Source of the DNA: Phycomyces nitens
Taxonomy: Eukaryota > Mucoromycota > Mucoromycetes > Mucorales > Phycomycetaceae
Reading direction: 5' to 3'
DNA: 64,000 nt
Assembly (NCBI GenBank): GCA_022702545.1
Contig: JAHRBC010000005.1
Span: 4,797,501-4,861,500 of the forward strand
A program made the translations under genes and the position numbers. Below, one piece after another: positions 1-11,454 of this stretch; the stretch's first letter is position 1; every line of letters starts with the position of its first letter. The notes below the pieces were generated by a model. That model was not told the origin of the DNA, did no database searches, and worked only from the letters and a program-made list of their open reading frames with translations.

Positions 1-2
1 CA

Positions 3-293
3 CGAGCATACACAGGACAAATTCAGTACTTGTTCCTCCACAAGCTCAGTTGTTCATCAATCGGAAATAATTCCACTCATGTCTTTGCTTTCGTGAGATG
101 GCTCATCAACATGCCAAGTAGAACACGTGAATACGAAGGAGTTGAGGTCTGCTCGCCAAGTTTCTCTCCAGATGATTATCATTGTATATTGCCAGTACAT
201 CGTATTCTTTTGGAAGTCGCGACTGCTGAGCTGGTGTCTGGTGTTAATGTGAAGATGCTGGTCATTCCTTTACCAAAAAAGATGTATGCTTAA
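3..293 (+). CDS. CACTA-like transposase, C-terminal 96 residues (partial)
   Basis: The frame is open from the window edge to TAA at 291-293. It matches the C-terminal end of the transposases in B, C, E and F: a YTGQIQYLF segment, then FAFVRW, then LPVHRILLEVA, then the terminal VIPLPKKMYA. The upstream catalytic part lies outside the window, so its integrity cannot be judged. The gene converges on the accessory gene that ends at 425, leaving 131 bp between the two stop codons. Family assignment rests on the full-length relative at 13708-16842. Confidence 0.75.
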   Translation, partial: RAYTGQIQYLFLHKLSCSSIGNNSTHVFAFVRWLINMPSRTREYEGVEVCSPSFSPDDYHCILPVHRILLEVATAELVSGVNVKMLVIPLPKKMYA

Positions 294-424
294 AGCATTA
301 ATAAATAAATACTTGTTTCTTTTAAAAAGAACAAAACAAAACATTCATTGCCTTTAAACATGTCTTTGGGATTAAATATGTAAGCAAGAGTAAAATAAAA
401 CAATTGTTTTTTATTTATTTTTAT

Positions 425-1539
425 TTAATTTCTTATGATCCAAGGAGGCAGACGGGCGGCCAAGTCACCAGGGACTGCTAAGTCTCTAACTCCTTTGAGA
501 TCTCTTGACAGCATCTGATGAGCATTCATCCCCAAGTCAAGAGAAACGAATGAGTCAACAATTTCAATAAACCGGTTGAACTAAATAGCATTTGTTAATA
601 TTTCAAAAATGATATCTTAATAAATATATTATTATATATTGTTTACAGAATAATTTACCTCATCGCTTCTCCAGCTTGGGCGATAAACGGAGACCCGACG
701 CTTGCCAAGAGTCTTTGAAGTATTGTTGTCTGATTCTCCTTCAGACATTGCTTCTTTCTGAAGCAGACCAGAACAAACTTGCCCCATTGCCTGCTCAATG
801 GCCTCCTTATGTTTGAGAAAGGCAGTCATGCGACGTTCGAAATGCTAACAAATATCCAACATGTATTCATTAATATTTGTCTCTAGTTTGAATAGTATAC
901 AACCTACATCTTTTTCACGGTTTGCCCTTCTCGAACGAGCGTTGGAGACTGCCTTCTTCTCAGAAGACTTTCTCTGCTCCTGACGACGGCTACAGAAGTT
1001 TCTGTAGACTTTCTCTCAAATGTCACTTCTTCTCAAGGGCGAGCCAACAAAATTTGGCCCAAGGTAAGCCAGTAGACGTTCTACCAGCTCCTTGTTGGGA
1101 CTCTCGTCAAAGTGAGTATGGACATCCCACCTTGGCTTGTTGTTATTTGCCTGGATGTCAACCAACGCCCTTGACCTCAACTTTGGCTGCCACAAATATT
1201 CATGAATATCTTTCTGTTTGATCAAAATAAGAATTTAGTTGATAGGATATTATATCTGGTGACACCTACAAACACACGTTTCTTTGCATCAGACATCGAT
1301 TCATTTGTGGCCTCGGCAGTTGGGGCAGCAACAGAGGTAAGAACAGGTACTGGAGCCACAATACTTGTGGCAGCAATGACAGTGAGGTTGGACTCAATAA
1401 GAGTCCCCATTCTTCTGTTCATCGTGGTCATGTTGCCTCTAATTGAGGCAAGATCCTCTTGGAGATTCGTGATGACCGTCTGCATATTGACATCGTCGTC
1501 AGCAGGTCGTGGAGCAATATTCCTTCTTTGGTTTGACAT
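425..1539 (-). pseudogene. transposon accessory protein (PSWRSDE family), broken copy in A
   Basis: Four exons: 1539-1270, 1213-908 (306 nt), 844-659 (186 nt) and 580-425 (156 nt), all introns GT-AG and in phase 0. The last three exon lengths equal those of the intact copy in B. The product starts MSNQRRNIAP, has a probable coiled coil (about residues 20-50) and an Ala/Val/Pro-rich linker. Then come the conserved block with NNNKPRW and FDESPNKELVERL, the MSEGESD segment, and PSWRSDE at the exon 3 end. A TGA at 1016-1018 interrupts exon 2 within the otherwise conserved stretch, so this copy is probably dead. Function is unknown; position and partnership with a CACTA-type transposase suggest a DNA-binding helper, by analogy with TnpA of plant CACTA elements, but no homology to TnpA is claimed. 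Confidence 0.75.
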
Positions 1540-1739
1540 TTTCTATTATAAATTATATCAAAAATACACAATATTTAATACTCATTTACTACTTTAAGTT
1601 TAAACATATCTTTTACTTAAAACGCACAAGAGACAGATAGATAGAAAAATTGGATTTGAGTGGGAAGAGTGAACAAGTTGGTCAAAATGATTTAATAATA
1701 TAAAAAACAGATTATATATTAGTAAAGACAGCTTTATTT

Positions 1740-3010
1740 ATAAATCCAAAAAGACTTCTTGTACACATTAATGAACGGCACCATTATTGCTTTTGGACTC
1801 TATCCATTACACCTATTCTGTCTCTGTTTCAAATTATATATCCTTGTATTTTTTTTTCTTTTTAGCCTTTTTTCCTTTCTCTTGTTTCCTTATATCCGCG
1901 CCTATTTTCTCTTTCTTTTTTTACACCTCTTTAGACTAAAAAATTGGCGGCTTCTTTATAAACACGCACTCATTCCAATACATCCTGCCTGCATTGCTCC
2001 TCCAAACTAATCATGGTCAGTTAAATGTGCCGGTGCCATCTTGCAAATTATTCTGATTCTCTCTTTCTATTTTATAGACCTCTTCCACTTTCATAGTCTA
2101 TTATATGATAATGTCATCAGTCCCAGTGTAAAAAAATATTTTCATATCAAACTTTTTTTCTCTAATGCTTCTTATTCTCCTATAGGCCGCCGCCATCAAT
2201 CACCCTATACCCCATCTGCGTCTTCTATCATCTACAACTGTCATCATAATGGTAATGCTGTCTTTTAGCTTTTATACTTTTTTATATATTTATTCTGACT
2301 ATCTCTTTTGATCTTATAGACCTCCTCTACTGGCATGGTCTATTATATGGTATCGTCATTGGTGCTATGGTAAAAAAATCTTTTTGTGTCAAAAAAATAA
2401 TAATTTTCTTTTCTAACGTTTCTTATTCTACAATAGGCCGCCGCCATCACTGTCTACCTCATCTGCCTCCCTCATCATCTACGACTGGTTATCATAATGG
2501 TAATGCCGTTTCTTGGTCTTTGTGCTTTTCAAAATATTATTCTGGCTATTTACTAATAATTTTTTATACTCTTAATAAGAAGCTATTGTTGGCCGCCATA
2601 TACCATCCCTCTACTATAATCGCCAACTCTGCTTCTGGTATGTAAATTAATTATTTTATCACTCAATTCACCTGTAATAATTTATTTTACCCCATCTCTA
2701 GTCAACCTAATCATACAAGATGCCATGCCGCACAACTCAGCCCCTCTTTGTCCATTCTTGTCCATCCCTTACAATGTAAGTATAATATACCTCGCATCTT
2801 GAATAGCACCCGCACTTTTGAATATATGTCACTAATATAACTTTTATTATATCAGAACACTACCGCAACCACCCAAATCGCCGTCGGACCTTATTTTCAG
2901 GTATTGTTCAGTAGAGAAGCACCCAATCCAAGTAGTATCAAGTAGGCCGGTAGAAGCGGCAAGGATAGACAGTAATAGTATTAGAACTCGTGTATAGAAC
3001 CATTCTATTC
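1740..3010 (+). pseudogene. third-gene (micro-exon) remnant of element A
   Basis: Short exon-like segments of about 30-80 nt, bounded by GT and AG, alternate with AT-rich introns of about 60-80 nt. Clear donors and acceptors lie at about 2180, 2250, 2320, 2437, 2503, 2641, 2700, 2778 and 2854. The 3-prime exons encode NSAPLCPFLSIPYN followed by NTTATTQ, matching NSSPLCPLLPISCN followed by NTPAAQK in the intact copy at 60201-60935. The presumed first-exon ATG reads ACG here, and one donor is changed, so the copy looks inactive. It is transcribed away from the accessory gene of A across a spacer of about 200 bp. It is the inverted counterpart of the array in B (3830-5525). Confidence 0.5.
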
Positions 3011-3829
3011 TTTCCAATAAACACAAATATAAACCATAAACAACCTAATAAGTACGGGATATAAAATAATGGGGGAGCATTCAATGCTTGATTACACAGT
3101 AATAGCCTTCAAATATTGGTTAAAAATTAAGAAAGCCTTCAATCCACCTGAGTATAATCGGATTTTAATCATGTCAAGAGGTTCTTTTGCTTTCAACTTT
3201 CCTCTTATATAAAGAGTGTACAACAACAAAACTTGGTTTCAAATAGACTTTTATTCTGTACATCAGGTCAAATTAATGACCCGCTCATACTAACAACCCC
3301 CACTTGGTCAGCCCATGAAGTAAATACTCATGCAGAAACCAGGTCATAACTCATTGTGTAAAACTTGGCTTTGGCACATACAGAAACCCATACAGCGTAT
3401 CTAATAAATCTTAATTTTACCCCTTAGTAACCGCACTTTTACACATGAGTATTCAGACCCATTTTTCCAGTGGGTGCAAAGTTGAAAACTTTTGGGAGAG
3501 TAGGGTTCGTTAGCTTTTTCTGCATATAGATTTTTGGTGTTTACCAGATTTTTGTGCTTAAAACTATGTTTTTAGTGTAATAGATTATGTGTTTATAAAT
3601 TGAAAAGACGATTACACACAGCAAATAAAGTTGGGGAGAAGCTGGCTTTCTCCATGGTATCAAGGATATCCTCAAGCAATTAACCAATCATCGAATACTA
3701 TTACTGTGCAATCAAGCATAGAATGATCCCCCCCATTGTTTTATACCCCGTACTTATTAGGTTTATGGTTTATATTTGTGTTTATTGGAAAGAATAGAAT
3801 GGCTCTGTACACAAGCTCTAATACTATTA

Positions 3830-5525
3830 CTGTATATCCTTGCCGCTTCTACCGGCCTACTTGATACTACTTGGATCGGGTGCTTCACTACTGAACAATA
3901 CCTGAAAATAGGGACCGACGGCGATTTGGGTGGTTGCGGCAGTATTCTAATACAATAAAAGTTATATTAGTGACATATATTCAAGAGTGCGGGTGTTGTT
4001 CAAGATGCGAGGTATTTTATACTTACATTGTAAGGGATGGATAAGAACGGACAAAGTGGGGCTGAGTTGTGCGGCATGGCATGGCATCTTGTATGATTAG
4101 ATTGACTAGAGATGGGGTAAAGTAAATTAGTATGGGTGAATTGGGTAATAGAATAATCGATTTACATACCAGAAACAGAGTTGACAATTAAGTAGAGGGA
4201 TGTTACGTGATGACCAACAATAGATTATTATTAAGAGTATAGAACAATATTAGTAAATAGCCAGAATAATATTATGGAAAGAGATAAAGACCAAGAAAAG
4301 GCATTACCATTATGATAACCAGTCGTAGATGATGAAGGGGCCAGATGGGGTGGACAGTGATGGCGGCGGTCTATAGTAGAATAAGAAACGTTAAAGGAGA
4401 AAATAGTTTGACACGAAGAGTTTTTACCAAGCCACCAATGACGATACCATATAATAGACCGTTTGAGTAGAGGAGGTCTATAAGATAAAAAGAGAGAATC
4501 AGAATAGTGTTATGGAAAGTATAAAGACTAAGAGACAGCATTACCGTTATGATAACAGTTGAGGATGATGGGGAAGCCAGATGGGGTGATTGATGGCGGC
4601 GGTCTATAGTAGAATAAGAAACGTTAGAGGATAAAATAGTTTGACACGAAAATATTTTTTACCAAGCCACCAATGACGATACCATATAATAGACCATTTG
4701 AGTAGAGGAGATCTATAATATAAAAAGAGAGAATCAGAATAGTGTTATGGAAAGTAGAAAGACTAAGAGACAGCATTACCATTATGATAACAGTTGAGGA
4801 TGATGGGGGAGCCAGATGGGGTGATTGATGGCGGCGGTCTATAGTAGAATAAGAAACGTTAAAGGGGAAAATTATTTGACACGATTTTTTACCATGCCAC
4901 TGATGACCATACCATATAATAGGCATGTGAACGGAATATGTCTATAAAATAAAAAGAGAGAATAACAATAATATTATAGAAAAGTATAGACCAAGAAATG
5001 GCATTACCATTATGATAACCAGTTGTAGATGATGGAAGAGACGGACAGGGTGTGATGGGGGTGACCCAAGTAGAATAAACAACGTTAGAGAAAAAAGTTT
5101 GACACCAAAAGGTTCTTTTTTACCATGACACTGATGACGATACCAATATAATAGACTGTGTGAGTGGCGGAAGGCTATAAGATAAAAAGAGAGGATCAGA
5201 ATAATATTATAAAAAATATAAAGACCAAAAAAAGATATTACCATTATGATTACAATCGTACATGAAGGAAGAGGTAGATGGGGTGATTGGTGGTGTGGTC
5301 TACAATAAAATAAGCAACGTTAGAATAGAAAATCGTTTGACACAAAAAGATTTTTTTAGCCCAATATTGATGATTGAACCATATAATAAAGCTGTGTGAG
5401 TTGAGGAGGTCTATAAAATAAAAAAAAGAGAGTCAGGATAATTTGCGAGATGCTAAAGGCACATTCAACTGACCACAGATTGTTTGGATGAGCAATGCAG
5501 GCAGGATGTATTGGAATGAGCGCAT
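3830..5525 (-). pseudogene. third-gene (micro-exon) array of element B
   Basis: Reading from 5525 leftwards, an ATG-containing first exon is followed by a chain of exon-like pieces of about 30 and 59-63 nt separated by GT-AG introns. A two-exon module (acc-tcc-tct-act... then acc-gcc-gcc-atc...) is tandemly repeated at least four times between about 4300 and 5330, so the gene has been expanded by intron-exon duplication. The 3-prime exons at about 3900-4080 match the conserved NSAPLCPFLSIPYN region. I could not hold one reading frame through every module, so the copy is either decayed or partly non-coding. It diverges from the accessory gene starting at 5943. Confidence 0.5.
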
Positions 5526-5942
5526 GTTTATAAAGAAGCCGCCAATTTTTTAGTGTAAAGAGGTGTAAAAAAGAAAGAAAAAATGGGCCAGGATATAGGA
5601 AACGAGGGAAAGGAAAAAAGAGCAAAAAGAAAAGAATACAAGGATATATAATTTGAAACAGAGACAGAATAGGTGTAATGGATAGAATCTAAAAACAAAT
5701 GGAGCCATTCATTAGTGTGTACAAGAAGTGTTTGGATCCGCTCATCAAACTCTTTTTTTATAAATACTCTGTATTTTATATTCTCAAAGGCCTGTTCACA
5801 CACAACACACCCTTCTGCTTCCCAAAACCTTTCAATAAAACAAATATCAATTGTATGTATAAGACATTACATATTTTATATGAGATCCCATGAAATAAAG
5901 ACAATTAACAATTGAAAATTATTATTTGATATTTTGTAGATT

Positions 5943-7153
5943 ATGGCAAACAGACGTGCAATTGCTCCTCGAACAACCGACGAGTTCAGGGAATTGATGG
6001 ACAGATTGACCAGTGTGGAGGCTGGTTTGTCCAATGTGACTGGAGAGGTGCGTTCTGTTGGCGCCAGGCTAGCCACTATGGACACCAGGCTTGGTGTTAT
6101 CATCCAAGATGGTGCCAGTACCATTGCCATCTTGGATGGTTTTGGAAATGTCCCTGGGGCAACTTCTTCTGCCCCCGTTGCTGCTGCTTCCGTTGCTGCT
6201 GCCCCCATTGTTGCTGCCCTCATTGTTGCTGCTCCCGTTGCTGCTGCTCCTCTCTCCCCCACTGTGGTTGCACTTGCTGCGTTTGAAGCTCCTCAAATGC
6301 AGGAAACCAACCGCGCGTATGTGAGTATATACTATTGAAATATATTGCTAGTCTAATACCTTCTAAAAATATATTAGGGCTTCATCAGACGCTACCTGAA
6401 GACCCAAAACTTCAGGTCCAACAACCCAGACTTGGTTGAGGCTAACAACCGAAAGCCTAGCTGGAGAACGGACGTGGCCTTTAACGAGAGTCCCAACAAA
6501 GAGTTGGTACTCGAGATAATGACCTATCTCCAGCCAAGGTTTCTCGAGTCTGGGTTGAGGTACCCTGACCTCCGCCGGTATATATACACCAACTTCAATG
6601 GAAGGCGGACTCAGGAGAAGAAGTCTTTTGAGAAGCGAGCAGAAGCAAATGCTCGCTCAAGAAGAAATGGCCGTCAGGCGGACGTGAGTTATTATTTTTA
6701 TTATGAAAAGGATTCCTATTAACTCAATTGACAATCATATATTTCATCAGCATCTCACTCGCCGCCGGGAGGCATACTCCAATAACAAGGCGGCGATTGA
6801 CCAAGAAATGGACCAGGACTGCAGCAATCTCATCCAAAAGGCAGCAATGTCTGAGGGTGAGTCTGACAATGAGGGGAGCGATGCTTCGTTCGGGCGTCGC
6901 ATCCTCACTGCGCGCCCAAGCTGGCGAAGCGACGAGGTAAATAAATTCGCAAAGAATATTGTTTATTATTTTTATAGAATACTAATGAATATTTTAGTTC
7001 AATCATTTCCTTGAACTCGTCAATGACTACGTGCTTGCCGGCTTGGGAACAAGACATTGTCAGATGCTTCGTCGAAAGTTTGGCCGCGTTGACGAAGTAG
7101 CAGTCCCGGAGGGAATGGTCCCTCCCCCGCCTGAATGGGCCGTTAGAAATTAA
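5943..7153 (+). CDS. transposon accessory protein (PSWRSDE family), intact
   Basis: Four exons, 5943-6320, 6378-6683, 6751-6936 and 6998-7153 (378, 306, 186 and 156 nt), join in phase 0 to an open 341-residue protein. It starts MANRRAIAPR. Residues about 20-55 look like a coiled coil (RLTSVEAGLSNVTGEVRSVG). Residues about 70-120 are a low-complexity Ala/Pro/Val tract from GCT-rich repeats. Residues about 127-228 hold the conserved GFIRRYLKTQNF, KPSW and FNESPNKELVLEIM elements and end in a basic Lys/Arg-rich stretch. Then follow AMSEGESDNE, PSWRSDE and a short C-terminal helix ending PPPEWAVRN. It converges on the transposase. I recognise no named domain. A DNA-binding role at element ends is inferred from context and basic charge only. 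Confidence 0.75.
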
Positions 7154-7299
7154 AAAAATTTAAAAAAAAATAAAAAAAACCTCATCTTTGCTCCTCTCAT
7201 GCACTCAATCCTAAAGACTCATTCAAATCCTATACTTGTTTATTTTATTCTGGTATGCAATCTTGTTTAAAAATGAGTAAAGACATATTTTATTAAAAC

Positions 7300-10200
7300 T
7301 TAAGCATATATTTTTTTAGGTAAAGGGATAACCAGTATCTTCTTTACATTATTTTGGGTCATATGTTCAGCCAGTGCTACTTCTAACAGAATGCGATGTA
7401 CAGGCACAATACTGTGGTAGTTGGCTGGAGAAAATTGTGGCCTACAAATGTCAACACTTTCATGTTCTCTTGTACGCTCGGAATCAAAGACAAACCAGCG
7501 AACGTACGCGAAAACATGTTGCTTATTGTGATGATGATTTAGTCGGCCATGAGACATAGGGGGCATAGACTGGGAATGGACAAACATATATTGAATCTCG
7601 CCTGTGTACGCAGTCGGATTTTCGTCGTCATTTCCAGAGAACAGAGCTTGAACATAAGAACCATGACCGACAGTACCCTTCTTGCCTTTGTATGACTGGC
7701 CAAGGAGATCGATAGACGCAATCTTGCATATTTGGTTGTCAACAAAATACGGCGAAGATGAGGCATGTCGGTAATCCACTAAATCTGGCTTTGCATATAT
7801 GAGCTTATAGTGTTCCAAGAGATAGGGATATTCAAGGTCGTTCATTGATTCATACGGTTTCATAGAGAGTGGCAACGCAGAAGGAGGGAGAGGTTCGTTG
7901 CCTTTGATAGAGAGTGGATTCATAGAGGATTGCATAAATGCTCTCAACCGGAAAGGGCCTTGAGACATGGCATAGGAGGGGGCATAGGAGGAGGCATGGG
8001 AGGAGGCATGGGATGGGGCATAGGATGGGGCATAGGAGGAGGAGGTAAGCTTGGACATAAAGGGGCGGAAGGGGGTTTGACTGGGACATTGAAGAACAGA
8101 AGATACATAATCGCCCTTGTATGCATCATTAATAAAGTTCTTCATGTAGGTGGACTCAAAGCCGTCTCGTCTGTTGGTCTTGATGTTTTTTAACAATCCA
8201 TTGTATCTCTCAAATGAAAACAGCCAATAACCGTACACTGGTCCAAAATCACGAATAATGGTATGAAGATGAAGGTGTAGGTGCATGTTACAAGTGAGAA
8301 GATTCGCAGGATATAGAGACTGACATCTTCGACCGAACGTTTCCAGGAAATCGTGGGCATCGGTTGCCTCGGAAAACGAGATTGCTGGCTTGACCAAAAG
8401 GCGGCAGGCATCAACGAAGCTGATCCAGTTGTTGAAGTTGTCAGGAGGGAGCACACCTTTCAACAGGACTGGAGAGTATACGAGGACCCAGGACTTCCAC
8501 TCGTCTGCTTTCATGTAGGAAAAGCCTTTTCCGATCTTGCCTTTGAGGACAGCATAATCGGCCGGCAGAACCATAGACTCGGCAGTCTTTTGCATGGCAG
8601 CAAGATCACGGTCTGTGATCAGGCCATCGTCAATCCACCTCTCGACCATTCGCTTGGCCGTACCCAAGAAGAGATTGTGCATGGGATCAATGATCGTGCA
8701 GCGAACAACGTCAAAGTATCCAAGGCGATGCAACTGGGACCATCAAACGCCATTTTCGATTTCCAGCTGATGCCTTTCTGAGGGCGTACTGGCACTCTTC
8801 TACACCTCAGCATGCAACCGATTTTCGACACCACTGCAAAGGGACCACTGTGCAGAGTCGAAGCCACGAAAGTCAACGCTGTTTGTTCCGTCCAAACGAG
8901 AGAAACCACGACTACACTTGAAGCATGCATGGGTGCTGTTGTGGGAAGTAAACCCACTCGTCTTTCTGGCAGCTGGAATGTCGCACGCCACCATAAACAA
9001 CGCAGCACGGACGGTAACACCTGATGAACACTCGGCAGTTCGCATCTTCACACCAACGTACAGCTCTTCCAAATCGTCCACCAACGGCTTGAGATAGTGG
9101 TTGATCTCGTCAGATTTTGGTTCCTTGGGCCCAGGCATAAGTCCAACAAGAATGATGTTCTCTGCCTTGAATCGCTCAGCCCTAGGAAGATTGTTGACGG
9201 CCAAGTAGATCGCACCACAGGAATAGGTCACCCCATCGAACGGCTGGAACCAGTCAACGTTCAATGTCAGCATGAGAGAACGTGGGTCTTGGACGAAAGA
9301 AACACCATTCGAGTCCTTGAGCTCCTTCCACATGGCGCCGTCGTACACATCGCACATTGTGTCTTCGACCTTCAGCTCCTTGTTCCAATGGCGGATTCTT
9401 GCTTCGAAATCTGGGCGGAGGAAAAACACTCTCAACGCCTGCTTGACAGAATGGTAGTTGTATTGGCGTCTGGCTACCAAAGCACCTGATGATGACACCT
9501 TCATCAACTGGGAATCGCAAGAGGAACGTGCTCCTGGCTTCTGGAAATCGCACCGAAGGGGAACAGACCCAGCTTCCTTGTACACCTTGTGACAATCCTG
9601 GCACACAACAGATTTCCTTATTCCTTGGGACATGGCTGAAAATCCTGTCATGCGCTGCAGACCAAGCAGGCTTGTGGGCAGTTGGAAATCTTGATCATAG
9701 ATTGTCAAGAGCTTGTTGACAAACTCGATCAAGACAACGGCGCCCTTGTCAACCACATAACGGGATGCAAACAGGACAACAGAAATGGCGATGAACCTGT
9801 GCACTGGGTTTTCAGGCATTTGGGGGAGGCAAAAGGATCTATTTTAAAATGGAAAATATTAACACCCAATTTTTAGGCTTTTTCTCTATTTAACACTGAC
9901 CTTCACCATCCAACTCCTCAACTTCGATCTCTTCCAAATCGCCCTCGTCGTCATCATCACCACCGTCCATCTCATTCTCATCGGCATCGGCATCAGCATC
10001 GGCATCGACATTAGCCTCATTGTCAGCACCAATTTCGCCATGATCGGCAAAAGGATCGGCTTCCAAAAATGGCGAGTTCTCCTGATCACCAAGTACATCT
10101 GAGGACCCGACTTTATGGAACAAGGTAGCCAGATATAGAATATAGTAGTTATTTAGTTTCTATTGCTATGCCAATAAATAATCCTTACGTTCAAAATCAA

Positions 10201-10431
10201 CATCTATCATATTGCGTTGAGAGGAGATTTCTAGTAAAATATATTATGATACAATTCATAGAGTGTTTACAAAAGTAACTTGCCCCTTTCGCAATTTTCA
10301 AGACGCTCTAATCTTGCTCTCTTTGCATGACGTTGAGCAGTCAGTTTCTGGACAAGACTGTAACCATTCTTGCTTGTACTGCATCTAGGGCAAAAGCACT
10401 TCTCATTGTAGACATCGGAAGTAGAAGACAT
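7300..10431 (-). pseudogene. CACTA-like transposase of B, two nonsense codons
   Basis: The N-terminal exon from 10431 encodes MSSTSDVYNEKCFCPRCSTS with a CxCxxC zinc-ligand set. A second N-terminal exon (about 10110-9900) is strongly acidic, with DADADADADENE. The main exon (about 9840-7300) carries NVDWFQPFDG, VGLMPGPKE, a DIPAARK...HACFKC zinc-like block, IIDPMHNLFLGTAKRM and a C-terminus ending VIPLPKKIYA, collinear with the intact copy at 13708-16842. TAG at 8800-8802 replaces the Trp of the HAEMW motif, and TGA at 8743-8745 follows in the same frame. A Ser/Ala/Tyr/Pro low-complexity insertion lies at 7969-8041. Family: RNase H-fold DDE transposases of the CACTA/Plavaka type; this is assigned from motifs, not a search. 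Confidence 0.8.
7969..8041. repeat. short tandem repeat inside transposase gene of B
   Basis: Imperfect repeats of a GCATAGGAGG-like unit of about 12 bp encode, on the minus strand, alternating SYAP and SHAS units. The corresponding region is absent from the transposases of C and F, so it is a local expansion. Confidence 0.75.
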
Positions 10432-10709
10432 GGTATTTGTGTATTGAAGTTTAAACAAAAAGGAAACAAGTGTTACATATGCTTTATTTGCTACGGTTTT
10501 ATAAGAGTATAAAAATATTATCTCCTGTTCTTTATATCCGAGCCAATTAAATACAATAAAACAATATTTTCAAGGTGATCACAAAAAAACGTGTTGAGTT
10601 GCAAATTTGCTTCAGCTTTCTCCACGTTCTCAGTTAACTGTGCACAGTAGAATAGCCCACCGTTTTCCCAGTGGTAAGTGCTGCCCAGCTATGGGAGCCA
10701 TTCAACTGA

Positions 10710-11359
10710 CATGCCAGCTTGAATGATGATGACTTGGAAGGTGTCAGCAGCCCTGTTGTCAAGAATACTTTGGCAAAGTACTATGTGCGAAACAGTGGTA
10801 TGGACAGTATTGAACTTGATGACCCGACGATTGTTGTTGCTTCTCGTCTTTGGAAAAATTCAACCGTACATTCTTCATGTATGTACCGAAGAATAAAAAA
10901 CGAGACCAGACGTGGCAATCATCATGTGATGTTCACCTGTCCATACAGAAAGTGAGTATTGGTATTAGTCAAAATACAAAATAGAGATCACTCGCATTTT
11001 TTATATTTTTATCTAGCCGTCGCAATATAACTATTCAAAGCTGGTTTGTTGGCACCGTGGAATTTTATTTTGAGCATAAAGAGGTTGATGGCACACCGCA
11101 CTTTCTGGCATTCGTTGAAGTGATGAAAGAGCATGGTACAGCAGCCCATGACTCATCTGTGCCAATCGTAATATGGCGGTCACACAGCTCAACTGGACAA
11201 ACAACCCAGCCAAAATATGCTGTTAATGTGGATGACATTCAGCATCAAGTTGGGCTCATCCAGTACCCTCCGAGTAGTAATCAGTTCTTTATCATTGCAT
11301 CATATTATGTGTTTAATGACAATCTGCATGTGACCAGGGGTAATCTTGCCACTTTATAA
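10710..11359 (+). pseudogene. C-terminal fragment of a diverged transposase-like protein
   Basis: Two exons, 10710-10951 and 11017-11359, joined across a GT-AG intron, encode about 195 residues ending NLHVTRGNLATL. The pieces IQSWFVGTVEFYFEHKE, FLAFVEVMKEHG and a late VDDIQHQVGLI segment resemble in order the C-terminal region of the other transposases (IQYMFVHS, FAYVRW, VHRI), but similarity is weak. There is no start codon: the frame is cut on the left by the terminus of B. The downstream CACTATGG terminus links it to the I/J group. It could instead be a second transposon-encoded protein. Confidence 0.5.
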
Positions 11360-11454
11360 AAATTTTCTTTTTCTTTTTTCTTTCCTTATAAATATCAATA
11401 CCAAATAAAATAAAATAAAATGGCTAATAATGTCAAAAACAAAAAAATTGTTTC

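Larger units (their letters stand above)
1..3472 (+). mobile_element. CACTA-like element A, right part (left end outside window)
   Basis: Contains the end of a transposase gene (+), an accessory gene (-) tail to tail with it, and a micro-exon array (+). The right terminus at 3459-3472 reads, on the minus strand, CACTGGAAAAATGG, close to CACTGGGAAAACGG of elements B and D. Directly after it the sequence ggtgcaaag continues a segment that is uninterrupted in element D (around 36390, inverted), so A was inserted there, probably with a 3-bp duplication GGT; only the right side is visible. The 3010-3472 stretch between array and terminus is AT-rich and I see no gene in it. Confidence 0.7.
3473..10673. 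mobile_element. CACTA-like element B, left end cut by A
   Basis: Layout from left to right: third-gene array (-), accessory gene (+), transposase (-). The right terminus at 10656-10673 reads, on the minus strand, CACTGGGAAAACGGTGGG, the same start as element D at 32086. The left terminus is lost because A is inserted after it. B itself interrupts the coding region of fragment X, which resumes at 10674. The accessory and transposase genes converge with 146 bp between stops. Confidence 0.75.

Noticed and set aside
3773..3958. 60-residue frame duplicated at 35908-36090 (MCLLERIEWL...)
   Set aside because: It is antisense to the last exons of the micro-exon gene in two related copies.
6069..6324. 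Ser/Asn-rich and Leu-rich frames over the GCT repeats in the B accessory gene
   Set aside because: They are antisense or shifted readings of the Ala/Pro tract in the four-exon gene.
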